Source: Isochrysis galbana (taxonomy: Eukaryota > Haptophyta > Isochrysidales > Isochrysidaceae). Taken from it: a stretch of 64,000 bases of DNA. Both the position numbers and the translations under genes were made by a program. This document shows, piece after piece, positions 21,791-32,100 of this stretch. Under the pieces are notes generated by a model that saw only the letters and a program-made list of their open reading frames with translations, made no database searches and had not been told where the DNA came from. Location of the stretch: assembly GCA_018136815.1 (NCBI GenBank), contig CM030936.1, positions 2,569,079 through 2,633,078 on the forward strand. The letters are read 5' to 3'. Position 1 is the stretch's first letter. Each line of letters starts with the position of its first letter.

Positions 21791-22610
21791 GCCACGCCAA
21801 TCGCCACCGCCGCCCGCGCGCATCGCGCCGTAGTCGGCCGTGTGTGGCGCCGACAACTACGCTAACGTCACCCGGCCGAATGGGCTGGAGTGCCCAACTT
21901 TCGAACGCGACCAGGCGCGCTGGGTGCGAAGAGGCTCATGCTGGACGGCCAAGAAGTCTCAAGTCTCTTATCTCTTAATTAAGCTTAAGAGCCTGCGCTA
22001 CCCCGGCGTCAACGAGTCTGCGAACGCGATGCACTTGGCGACCGCCTCGGTAGATGGCACAGTAAGTCCTGCGGTGGCAGCGCGAAGAGGGCTGTATGGC
22101 AATGCTCGCCACGATTCCCGAGCGCGCGGGTGGGTAGTTTGCGGGGTTGGGAGGAAGGCGTACCAATAGTCTGGCGATGGGGTTCTGCGCATAGATAGAA
22201 CGCGTAGGCAAGCCGGTGTCATCCTCCTCAGGTTGGGGTTGGAAGTGGTGTGGTGTGGGGCTGGCGGCCATGCTGCGTGGGCAGGTGAAGCAGAAATCGG
22301 CCGAGTGCGGTGGCATGAAACGCCGGTGAGACCGCCGACTGGTGTCCCCGGACCATTTAGTCCGAACACTAGCGACTAGCGACAAGGGGGGGCTGACCGC
22401 CGCCGTGCTCTCGCTGGAGCGCGGCGAAGGTCGGCCTGTCAGGCGGGTCGGTCGCCATCGCTCTGCCTCGGATTCGGATTAGAGCGGGGAGAGACGAGGG
22501 GAAATCTTCCCCCGGTCCCACGATAAAAAATTTGGGCCTCCGGATAAACAAGAATTTTTTTTAACCCCAGCCTCCCCCACCTCTAGCGGCAGCGGTGGAG
22601 GGAGGCGGCG
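21791..22610. other. Intergenic, no supported gene
   Basis: Short ORFs on both strands (for example 21840-22169 +) show no domain, no start context I trust and no copies elsewhere in the window. Confidence 0.4.
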
Positions 22611-22725
22611 CGCTCCATGACCCTATCAGTTTACTGATAGTTGGCCCCCACGGCAGGGGAGGAGTGGAGAGGGGGGGGGGGGGCTCGTGCCCACCCATGG
22701 GCGAATCAAGTACAAACTTAGTTGC
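22611..22725. repeat. Family H end joined to an R1 3' end
   Basis: GCGCGCTCCATGACC and the palindrome CTATCAGTTTACTGATAG (22623-22640) are followed by the R1 terminal block (a GGGGCTCGTGCC stretch and GTACAAACTTAGTTG). Confidence 0.6.
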
Positions 22726-23500
22726 CATTTGATGTTAAAAATGAGCCTGCATTATTTGGGTTGTCATCATTTGTACCCCGATGTGGATGTTGAGGTGGCG
22801 GATGTTTGAACGTTGACCAAAAAGCCTCCGTCTTGTGTTACGACGTGAACAATGGGTCCTCCCAGGGACGAGCTAATAACCAGAAGAGAACAATGAATCT
22901 CAAGCAAAGCGACACATTGAACGGCTTCTATGGCAACGGTCTTGACTACCACGTGTTGCAACCCACTTCGGAATTTTGAAGAGGGCCTTACCCATGACTA
23001 TTGCGTCGAGTAAGTGCCCGGAACGTACCCTCGAGTCTTTTCGAGGCGAGTTGGTAGAGACTAGATGTCGAGTATTCTGCATTTTCGAGGCCTGAATATT
23101 TGAACATTGTGCCATAGTCCGCTCAACGAGCACAGGCACAAGGCATGAAGTACAAATGGCAACGTCCGTCACGGACGAAGATGTGCCCTTCGCAAATAGC
23201 ATGCATAGCGACGGTGAGACGCTACCTCAGATGACCAGGTGGAGAATTCACAACTGCACCGCCCTAGATGGTGGCTTCATGCGTGGTGTTTGGATCCAAC
23301 CAAATGCCAATATGCCCGAGGGCAAGTGAGTGGTGAATCCCATGCCTATCTCAAATAAGAGCAAATACATGTTGCGACGAGAGATGTAGAGTAAGAGTAG
23401 GGCGACCATAGCTTATGCATGCGGAATTGCGGCCTGAAAGGAACTCGGCGAGCGAGGGAAGTACAAAGAGAGCTGAAATACGAGACGAGAACGGCTGAGT
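22726..23500. other. Downstream region of the homeobox gene, no gene seen
   Basis: Moderately AT-rich sequence with short, repeatedly interrupted ORFs. It may include the homeobox 3' UTR (minus strand) and an old degenerate element. I see no clear domain. Confidence 0.35.
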
Positions 23501-23531
23501 GCGTCGCTGGTCAAGTACGTACCAGCGACGC
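23501..23531 (-). promoter_or_regulatory. Perfect 11-bp stem-loop just after the homeobox stop
   Basis: GCGTCGCTGGT and its reverse complement are separated by a 9-nt loop. It sits 15 nt downstream of the stop codon of the minus-strand homeobox gene, so it would be a hairpin at the start of its 3' UTR. Confidence 0.6.
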
Positions 23532-23545
23532 AACAACGTACCCAC

Positions 23546-25480
23546 TTATTGCCGCGGGCGCACATTGCGTAGGAACTGCTCCCTGTCTCTGTCCAGAGCC
23601 CCCATGCTCATGGACATCCCATTCCCCACGCCGAGGTCGTGGCTAGAGCCTACGCCAGCCGCGCGCATCGCGGCGTTCATCGAACTCGAAGTGGATGCGA
23701 AAGCGTCCGAACAGCTCCCAAGAACTCCTTGCCCACGCCCCGAGACACTCTGACTGAAGCCTGGAAGACCCTGCGGAATGTCCATCGAGCGTTGCGGCAT
23801 CGGGACGTTCGGGAAACCCATAAGCGAACAGGCTTGCGACGGGTACGAGGAATGGGGCATCATCCCAAAGCCGCCCTGCGCTAGGCCAGGTTGCTGCTGC
23901 TGCGCGAGCTGGTTGAGGAGGTGAGTCTGCTGGGCACAGGATGCGGCGTCCCACGGCGTGGCCGCAGCCCCGGTGTTGGCAAAGACAGCAGGCCACATCG
24001 CCATCTGGTTGGACATTGAGGACACATCGGGGAGCGAGGGCATCCCCAGAGACTGGCTCGTATCGAAGCTGCCATGACACAACGGTGATGCAGCATTACG
24101 AAAAGCTCGCGTGTCAAGATCCCCCCAAGCAGGCCCCGGAAGCGGCGAGGATGGCCCGATGAGCGACGGCCCGGGGAGCCCCGGTATCGCCAGGCCGCGG
24201 CCATGATGATCCGACACTAGCTGCTGCCGCGCCTGAACGAGCCTGCTCAGCCACTGTATTATCGGCCCTTCATCGACTGGCCTGTTGGCGTCGTTCAAAG
24301 GTATGTCGGCCCCCCCTCTGCCTCTGGTCTTGCACTTCTCCCGATGCCGTCGATTGTGGAACCACACCCTCACCTACGGTTGGCGGTAATGGTGGTACGG
24401 TGAGAGCTACCTCACTCGCCATGGCAGTGCGCGCGTCGCGGGCGAGTGTCCCATCGGGCGAGTGGAAGACACCTGCACTGGCGTGACGTCGCATAGCTTG
24501 GCGATGAACCTGCAGACGCGAGGGCCGTCGGCGGCGGGTGGGCGGGGTGGGCGGGCGGCGAAGTGGTAGAGAGCGTGGGCTCACCTGCGTAGTTCCGCAG
24601 ATGGGAAGCGGCACTCCCTGAAGATGGCCTCCAGGATGGCCCTATCGGCCGAGGAGACAATCCATCGGGTGGGAGCGCCCTCTTGGGCCCCTTCTCCTGC
24701 GGCCGTGGGCGCGCGCTCGTCCATCGGTCGGGGGAGGGGCGGGGCACCCCTACGTGGCCGACGTGCGCGCCGCCTGGTCCCTTCGCTGTGGCCGTTGCCC
24801 TCCCGCGGGAGAGGGGCCCGGGGGGTTGGGGGGGTGAGGAGCGTGGGGGGGGGAAGGCCGGGGGGGGGAGGGGGAGTGAAGGAGGGAGGGGGGGAAAGGG
24901 GGGAAAGAAGTGGCGGCGAGAGTCGGGGGCTGCCGAGGAGGACCCCGGAGGTGATGGGATGCACGGGCGGAGAGTATGGAAGAGAGGCCTCCAGGGCCGT
25001 GAGAACGCCCGAGAGCGCGATGGAAGAGGCGAGGGAAGAGGTGCTGCCGCGCGCGGGGGGGGAGGGGGGGGAAGGCGCGGAGCGCGTAATTCCTGGGCGA
25101 GCCGAAGGTTGGGAGAGCAGATTCTTGATCAGCATCCGCACAATCTGGTCGGTGGGGTGCGCATCTCGGGCCGTCAGAAAGCCTCCTGGAGCCTTCTCCG
25201 CTGGCCGAGAGAGGGGAGGCCAGGTGATGAAATATCGTGAGATTTGGCGAGGGCGCCACCGTGAGAGGGGAGGGTTTAGAGAGTAGACAGTGGCGAGAGC
25301 GAGGCGTGCTTGGAGGGGGGGAGGGGGGGGGAGGCGCGGAGCGCGCGTGATGAAATTGGAGTTTTTGAGGGGGAAGTCCGCGCGGAGGGGGGGGGGAGGG
25401 GGAGGGCGCCACGCCCGTCGTGGGGGGCCTTCGCTGGCGCCTGCCGGCTCGACCTCGCGGCTCAGATGGAGATCCTGCAT
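23546..25480 (-). CDS. Homeodomain transcription factor with a 37-nt micro-exon
   Basis: DNA-binding regulator. Inferred exons: up to 25480-24585, 24509-24473 (37 nt) and 24373-23546. Introns 24584-24510 and 24472-24374 are GT-AG, and all phases agree. The joined exons give a 60-residue (non-TALE) homeodomain. Helix 1-2 comes from exon 1 (LEAIFRECRFPSAELR), the loop and start of helix 3 from the micro-exon (RFIAKLCDVTPVQ), and the recognition helix from exon 3 (VRVWFHNRRHREK). L16, F20, W48, F49, N51 and R53 are all present; His at position 50 is unusual. The C-terminus is Gln-, Met- and Pro-rich, activation-domain-like. The start is uncertain: 25480 gives about 586 aa with a Pro-rich N-terminus, while ATG at 25135 or 24724 would give a shorter protein. 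Confidence 0.8.
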
Positions 25481-25519
25481 CGCAGAGAAGTGTCACGAAG
25501 TTCGCCGTCACGCGGGGTG

Positions 25520-26192
25520 GAACGGGGCTCCCCCCCCCCCCCCCCCCCCCCCCCCCGCCGAGCGCCACTTCCCCTCCTTCCCCCCTCCCCCTTCCTGGGG
25601 GAGCTGTGCCGTCGGGGAGGGGAGGGGGGGCGCGAGGTGCGCTGGACGAGCCTCATCTCGGCCGATCTCACCGAGGGGACCGCAGGCAGCCAGCGTCTCA
25701 AGTTGCAGCAGTGATGGAAGAACTCCGCCGAGCGCGGCTGGGCGCCACAGCGGCCAGGATGGCCACGGGAAGAGGAAGAGGATGCTTGACCGTCGAAGTG
25801 CCTCCCACATGTGCGAGAATTCTGAGACGTCGGATATGCTTGCCGCTTCCCTCGAGCCGACCCTTGCACCCAGAAATTTTCCGGTCTCCCGCGGCTGGAA
25901 GATCTCTCGATCGCCCTTCTCGGCTCGAGTCTGGATCAAGATCGAGAAAAGGCGCGCCGTTGGAACCTCTCCGATGCTTGGCGAGCGGGGGAACACTCCG
26001 AGGGAGTTTACCCTCTCGAGGGGGGAGGTTGGGGTCTTTCAGCCCCCAAGATACCGCCAGAGTGCTCTTCTTACCTGTAGCTTGAGAGCCTCAGGGCTCA
26101 GGGGCAGACTCTTGAGCAGCTCGACTTTACCCTACACATCCCGTTACTCTGCGAGTTCCTGCCGCGCACCCAATTCTTGCCGGCACACACCG
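25520..26192. other. Upstream region of the homeobox gene with a C27 run
   Basis: It contains an uninterrupted run of 27 C (25530-25556) and other G/C runs. Open frames on both strands are composition artefacts. It is probably promoter and 5' UTR of the minus-strand homeobox gene. Confidence 0.4.
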
Positions 26193-26546
26193 TACAGGTA
26201 GGTGGTAAAAAAATACGCGCGTTCACTTTTTTTTTAGGGGGGAAGTATGTACCTAGTAGTTGGTAGTTGACGGGTGTTCATTGTCGCGCGCCGTGAGTGT
26301 TCGCGGCGCAGCCGCGAGGTGCATTTCGTGGTTTCGCTTGGTTGCTTGTTGCTTGATCGAGTGCCGCAGTGCCTTTACGCGGCACGAGAGGAAAACGTCC
26401 GCCAGAGGTTTTGACGTTTTGAGTTTTGACAGAGTTCACTTTGGGGGTCAAGCTAGTAGTAGGTAGTAGGTAGTTGACTACGTTCAAACGGTCAAAAAGC
26501 TTGGGTTGAGTTCACGTTCGACGATTTCTTTTACCACCTACTTGTA
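26193..26546. mobile_element. MITE-like element, 354 bp
   Basis: Ends are TACAGGTAGGTGGTAAAA (26193-26210) and the reverse complement of TACAAGTAGGTGGTAAAA (26529-26546), so an 18-bp TIR with one mismatch. The interior has repeated TAGGTAGT-like motifs near both ends and no ORF. I could not identify a target duplication. TIRs share GGTGGTA with the 6866-10880 transposon, but in different surroundings. Confidence 0.6.
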
Positions 26547-27008
26547 ATACGGCATACGGCATACGGCGCCTTGCCTTGGGGGGCCATAGTGCCGCATAGT
26601 AGGCGAGGACGGTATGGGTATGGTGGCGTATGGTGTATGGTGCATGCATGACGAGCATTGCGGCGCAGGATGCAGGATGGGCCCAGCATCAGCATATCAG
26701 CATCATGGATCATGGGCCAAAAAAAAAACTCATGATCATTGAAGACTGAGACTGAAGATGAAGATGCCGGCTGCCGGCGACTAGCTATAGTTACGTACGC
26801 TATGAATGAGAACACCACTCACACTCAGCACCACCACTCAACAACGCCGACATCGCGCCCTCGCGCCCTCGCCCCTAGACCATAGCCATAGCTACCAGTT
26901 ACCTCCCTCTTCCCCCTCCCCTTTCCCTTTCCTCTCCCCCGCTTCGTTCCTTTGCCTTCTTCTTGATTGAACTTGAGCTTACCATTACTATACATTATCA
27001 TTATATAC
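26547..27008. other. Intergenic, no gene seen
   Basis: Short direct repeats (ATACGGCATACGGC, GGTATGGGTATGG) and CT-rich sequence. Nothing codes convincingly. Confidence 0.4.
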
Positions 27009-27860
27009 CTTCAACTAAGTTTATACTTGGTTGACCCATGGGGGCACGAGCCCTCCCCTCTCTCCACTCCTCCCCTGCCATGGGGGAGGAACCACCCATC
27101 CTCCTGGCATGCCTGATGGCTTGCCAGGAGGCCTCTGCCCTACTGACCCACTCCCTAGCACAAGCGCTCGACATGGTGGAGCGGCTCGCCTAAAAACGAA
27201 CGCTCCCACAAGGCGTACCGCCTCTCACCCAGCTGGCACTCACAGCAGACGCACCGTACACCAGACGCCCGGCACCCGGCGCGAAAAGGACTAAGAAGAA
27301 ACCGGTAGCCCGGCGGCGTAGAAGGAAGGAGAGCGATAAACCGTCGGGGACCGGCGCACACCGTCCGCCACTGGAAGCCCACTTCACCCAGCCCCTAGGT
27401 AGAGCACGAGGGGACGCGCCGCAAGGCAGGTGGAGGGGGGGTAAGGGAAGCGGGCGTGGCTGCAGGGAGGAGGCGCAGGGTCGCGCGCGCGGCGAGATTA
27501 TTAAGAAGTTTTTTTTTACTGACCCACTCCCTTCCCCACAGGCTCGCCCCATTCGCCCATCCTGGCCCCTCGTGACCAGCCCATTGCTCCAACCCCCCCT
27601 CCCCCCTGGTCGACAGGCAGACAGGTGCAGCGTGGGGGCCCCAGAGGCTCACGAGCGCTAGCGAGGGAGAGGCAGGGGAGGCCAGGGCCCAGCGGCCCAG
27701 CCCTAGCCTCCTCTGCCCCCTGAGCTGGCCTCCAGGAGCCTCCAGGGGTCGCCAGGGGCAGCTGCAGGCCTTCCGCAGGCGCGCCATCGCGCGTGCCGCA
27801 GGAGAGGGGAGGGAGAGCGCGGAGAAGGGGGTGGGCGGAGCGAGAGCTCCGCCCACCGAA
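27009..27860 (-). repeat. R1 copy interrupted by an R2-like insertion
   Basis: The inverted R1 end (CAACTAAGTTTATACTTGG, then the GCCCTCCCCTC region) begins at 27014 and continues after the insertion at 27157-27516 to about 27860. Long ORFs here shift frame between copies. Confidence 0.6.
27157..27516 (+). mobile_element. R2-family retroposon with 16-bp target duplication
   Basis: TACTGACCCACTCCCT occurs at 27141-27156 and again at 27517-27532. The 360-bp insert ends GGCGAGATTATTAAGAAG followed by a T-run and contains CCCCTAGGTAGAGCACGAGG. A long target duplication with a homopolymer end is the signature of LINE-type retroposition. Confidence 0.8.
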
Positions 27861-27864
27861 AAAT

Positions 27865-28089
27865 CGGTAAGTCCCGCTCCTGTTTATAGGATAAGTCGGG
27901 ACAGAGTCGGCCGCCCACTCGGAGACACAGGAGGAAGGGGGGGAAAGATCACCGGGGGAAGGCGCGGGCCACCGGACCATATCTAACTCAGCCCTTCACC
28001 CCTATCCCCCTAGTAGTGTACGGGGGGAGCCGCCCGATGGCGGGGGGAGAAAGAAGGGCCGCGGGAGCGGGGGTGTAGAAAGTATGCTA
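27865..28089 (+). repeat. R2-type sequence with nested hairpin
   Basis: It starts with AAGTCCCG..GTCGGGAC around an inner CCTGTTTATAGG, then CACCGGGGGAAGGCGCGGG and the CCCCTAGTAGTGTACGGGG core up to GTGTAGAAAGTATGCTAC. The same order occurs at 37104-37320. Confidence 0.6.
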
Positions 28090-28318
28090 CCCGCTCAACG
28101 CGCTCGTGCGCGGCACGCCCGGCGCCCGCACCACACGCCGCGCCGTGTGGCGGGTCGCGCACAAGGGGACGGGCTACGCCGTGCTCGGCGTGGGCGTCTA
28201 CCAGGCCCTCTCGGGGCGCGCCCTCATGCCGAGCCAAGGCGACGCCGTTCTCGTCGCGTACGGGGTGCTCCTGGGCCTCTCCTTCGGGGTGCTCGCGGGG
28301 GGGCTCATGGTAGGGTGA
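28090..28318 (+). pseudogene. Cytochrome b561-like C-terminal fragment
   Basis: About 70-75 residues read YPLNALVRG then RRAVWRVAHKGTGYAVLGVG, followed by a short loop and a second hydrophobic helix ending GLMVG and a stop. The W..H..G..G pattern and two helices fit the last transmembrane pair of a cytochrome b561 domain, with the His as a heme-ligand candidate. No upstream exon is present; the fragment starts exactly where the R2 repeat diverges (GTATGCTAC). It may be a captured or stranded last exon. Similarity is by eye and short. Confidence 0.4.
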
Positions 28319-29142
28319 GAGTCCCCACAGGGAGGGGAAGAAACCCTGAGGGAAAGGAGACCAAATGAAGGCAAGCCGCCTGAAATTCGCAAGAGAGCCT
28401 GCGCGTTCCCGCGTCCCTTCGTCGTTGTTATCTTTTCCCGCTTCCCTCTCCGTCCCGATGTCCGTGTCCGACGTCTGTGCCCCCCTGCTCAGCTGCCCAG
28501 TGGACCTCCCGCGTGCTGCGATCCCCGTTATGCCGAGCCACCAGGCATCCCACCCGGGCCTTCCCCACTCTCAGTCCACACCCGCGGCCCGCGCCCGCGC
28601 CTGATGTCTCGCCCCAACTCTCCTCGATAAGCGATCCATAGCTCCATCCACACCTCCACCACCACTGCCTACACCAACACCTCGTAGAGGTAGAGGTCAA
28701 CCCGACGTGCTTGCGCCGCGCTCCTCACTCACCCTATCACCGCCAGCCTCCCACTCCCACTCCGCCAGTTTACTAACGTAAACGGGGCCTTCGGTTGCCG
28801 ATGTTTTACCCGCTAGGATCGGCGTCTTCCGCATTCCCTCTCTCCGCTTCTTCAACGGCGCGGGCGCGCGCCACGGCCCGATCTCGGACAGAGGGGCCCC
28901 CCAGAGGGACAACCGGGCAGCTCAGGGGGCAGTGGAGGGCCCCCACAGCATTGGAGGATTGGAGAAAGGGAGGGTGCTCATCCCCCCCCGATGGGTGAAC
29001 CAAGTATGCAAAAATGGATTGAAGAAGAAACTAGGATAGAGAGCACACCCGGCAACAACGACCAAGCGACGGGCCACGGATAGGGAAACCATGCTGAGTG
29101 AGAGGCGCATGTGCTAAGTGAGCTCAGATCCATGTCGTGTCG
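28319..29142. other. Intergenic with repeat pieces, no gene seen
   Basis: Includes a palindrome GTTTACTAACGTAAAC (28768-28783) followed by GGGGCC, matching 38163-38180, and a GGGTGAACCAAGTATG scrap of R1 at about 28992-29009. No supported coding sequence. Confidence 0.4.
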
Positions 29143-32100
29143 TCATAGGCTGGCGGTTGCCGCCTTGACTGTGACTGTCCTGCCATATAAGTCCTCGCAT
29201 GGCCGCATTGGCCGTTCGTTGCCGCGTTCTACCGATGCGTTACGCAGCCCGTCGCGCTCATAGCAGATTGCTTGGGAGAAGGGTGTCAGAAGATTGCCGA
29301 CGAAGATGTCGGCGGAGGCGCACACATGGATGTCGACAATCTCAAAGCCTAGGTTGATCCTGCCCTCGACATCCTCAAAGAAGACCCTACTCGCCGCGGG
29401 AAGCAATTCCGCGAGGACCACGGAGAGAGAGAAGTGACGTCCCATCCACGCACGGGCGCGCCCCCCCAGCGCGGTGCTCGAGGCGAGGACGGTCAGCTTA
29501 TCAGCCGGGAGTGATGCCGCGGCTTGGGAGAAGGCACGCTCGCCGTTGCGTTCGAGATCCGCACTCGAGACATGGAGACAATTGTATCCGCCCCGAGCGC
29601 TCAATGCGTCGATCACGTGGTCGATCACCACTGCAAATTCAGGCGCAGGCCGTATTGCTGCCCGGAAAGCTGCATCGAAAGTAGCCTGCTCGTCTACGCT
29701 CTCAAGCTTGCTAACGCGATGGTACATCCGGTCAAGCCATAGCAATGGCTCTTCATGCCAAGGCATGAACCACGCCCGCAGCTGTGCCGCAGTCGCGCCT
29801 CGGGCGCGGGCAGCAAACCTTTCGGTGATATGAGGCGAGCCCTCCTCGACCCCGGAGAGGCGCGTTCCACTATCAGCAAGGGAGATATGGAAAGCGCGGC
29901 GCGGCGGTAGCTGACGGATGAGAGATGACTCACGGTGGTCACCGAAGGTACTGGCAAAGGCATCATAGTCGTACAATCCGGCAAGGCTTGTCGACCAAGT
30001 GGACTGTACACTCATCCAAAATGAAGGCAACACAAGTGTACGATGGAGGATGTGCGAGAGCATCAACGCCGAGCGCAACGCACCGCGTTGACGGTGCAGC
30101 TCGCCATCGACCGCACTGCTCACGCCGTATGCAAGCCACCTGCCCATTCGAGGCCCCGCTCTAGCCACAGTGGTGTCCGGCAGCCACCACAATCGCAACT
30201 CTCGGAGTAAGTAACGGAGCGAAGCTTGGGTTTCGCGCTGGCCGGGGCGAAGCCATGGCCAGCTCACCCGCATCATGACTACCTCCACCGGAACGTCGCT
30301 GTCATTGCGCATCTCGCGCCAAGATCCTAGCAATGGGCGCCGGAGCGCGACAAAGCCGTTCGGAAAGAGGGATGGCGCCAGTAGACTCCAGCGGAGCCCG
30401 CGCACCACGGCGTCACCGGAGCGCGGCGAAGAGCGGTCAGCCTTGTCTGGCGCTTCATTGTCAGGGGGAGTGAGCGGGTCGTGCAGCGGCGCGGGCAGGC
30501 CGAGTGCTTCCGCTAGTAGGGCGACGACGCTCGGGCACTCAGCCTCAATTACACACTCTTCGTTCACAGCCATCTCTAGGCGGTGGGTAAGGTTGCGAAA
30601 GAGGTTGAGGACGGGCAGGCTGGAGGGTGCGGCGTAGAAGATGCCAAGAGAAGCGCACGGCCATGAGCCCACGGAAGTTCTCGCATGGTCGCCGCCACCA
30701 TCACTGCAGAGCTCGAGGCCATCTGGCCACTCACTAAGCAGCAAAAGGTCGGTGACCCGCCTCGGCGAGGGGGTGTCAAGATCTACGGTAGAGAATGGAC
30801 GAAGTGACGACAGATTCGCATGCCTACGATCGTGGCTCTCCATGGCAGTTTGTCGGCTGCGCACAGCCATCGGTGGCTGGTTCGCCGCGCCGAGCTCGCC
30901 GTGGATGTGGCGAGATATAGCTGGCCATGGAGACTTGAGCGGCACGGCGTCCACCTCACACGCGAGCAATTCGATTTCAGTACGCGACAGTAGAATAGCG
31001 ATCGTCCGCACCCTAGCAGCGGCCTGGCATAATATAGAGTTACGGCGTCCTTCCTGCTCGCGGCCCGCCAGCAAATCAGCGCCCAGCAGCCGCCTGGTGT
31101 GAAAATGTGCTGAAGAAGATGCTGGCTGAGAGGGCGCTAGGGCGCAGGCCGCTGGACCGATGAGAGCGCTCCTAACTAGGTGGGCATGAACTTGTGCGTC
31201 CAACGCCACTACCAACCAACCGCCACTACCAGTCACGGCTCGACTTGACGGCGCATCCTCGTCACGCCCCCCGAGGAAATCCTGTTCCAAGTGCGCGCAC
31301 GCCGCCGCCCAATTGAGCGCCAACTCCAGCGCATCGGCGGATCCGAAGCCAATAATGAGTCGCCCGGTTGTTCCGGCCCGTGCCATGGCCAGCTGCTCAA
31401 GCATCTTTTCTTGTGTAGCCGTATCCGTGGGCGCGAATTCCCCAAGAGGCGCGCCCTCGCCCTCCTCGCTCTCTGTGCTCCAACTGACCTCGTGTTCACT
31501 CATTTCACCAGCGCCCGATGGACTGATGCCCACGCTGTGGGTGAGCTCCTGGCTCCGCTTCAAAACTTTGGCCGATGAAATGCGCACAGACAGCCCGGGT
31601 GCCTTTGCTAGCACAGACTGCTCCACGGCTCCATGCTTACGCTCAGCAGCATCGGGTGCCCTCGTCGTCGAAATGATCACTTCAGGCGAGGCATCTGAAG
31701 AGGAAAGAAGCGGCCTCGAGACGTTGAGCGTGACTAGCAGCACAGCCTCCGGAAACTGCATGCGCGCAGTATGGACGTCCATCATCTGTGCACCAATGTC
31801 AGCGATGGCAGCCGAAGCCAAAAATCGGCGTACCACGTCGCGCTGTCTTGCCTCGTGGTAACCACGCCACAGCAGACTGGTAAGGGCCGTGTGGAAGTGG
31901 TGACTCGAAAGAGTGGACGTGCACCACTCGCGCACATACTCGAGAAAAGCTTCGCTGTCGGAGGCGTATATCCCCGTTGGTCCAAGATGCCATTCGGAGC
32001 GTTGAGGGCTGTTCTTGTCGCAACAAGCAGGGAAAGGCAACCAACCACCCTCAATCTCACAGTCCATCAGGAGAGGAGAGCCGATTAGCCATGCATTGGG

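Noticed and set aside
21840-22169. 109-aa plus-strand ORF
   Set aside because: No domain, no supporting neighbours and no compositional difference from spacer DNA.
22726-23420. Possible old Copia-type coding remnant on the minus strand
   Set aside because: Many stops in every frame and no recognisable motif.
24624-25286. 220-aa plus-strand ORF opposite the homeobox exon 1
   Set aside because: Antisense shadow; only the minus strand gives a homeodomain with consistent splice sites.
27395-27980. ~150-aa minus-strand ORFs
   Set aside because: Part of R1/R2 repeats, same reasoning as for the copy at 15.5 kb.
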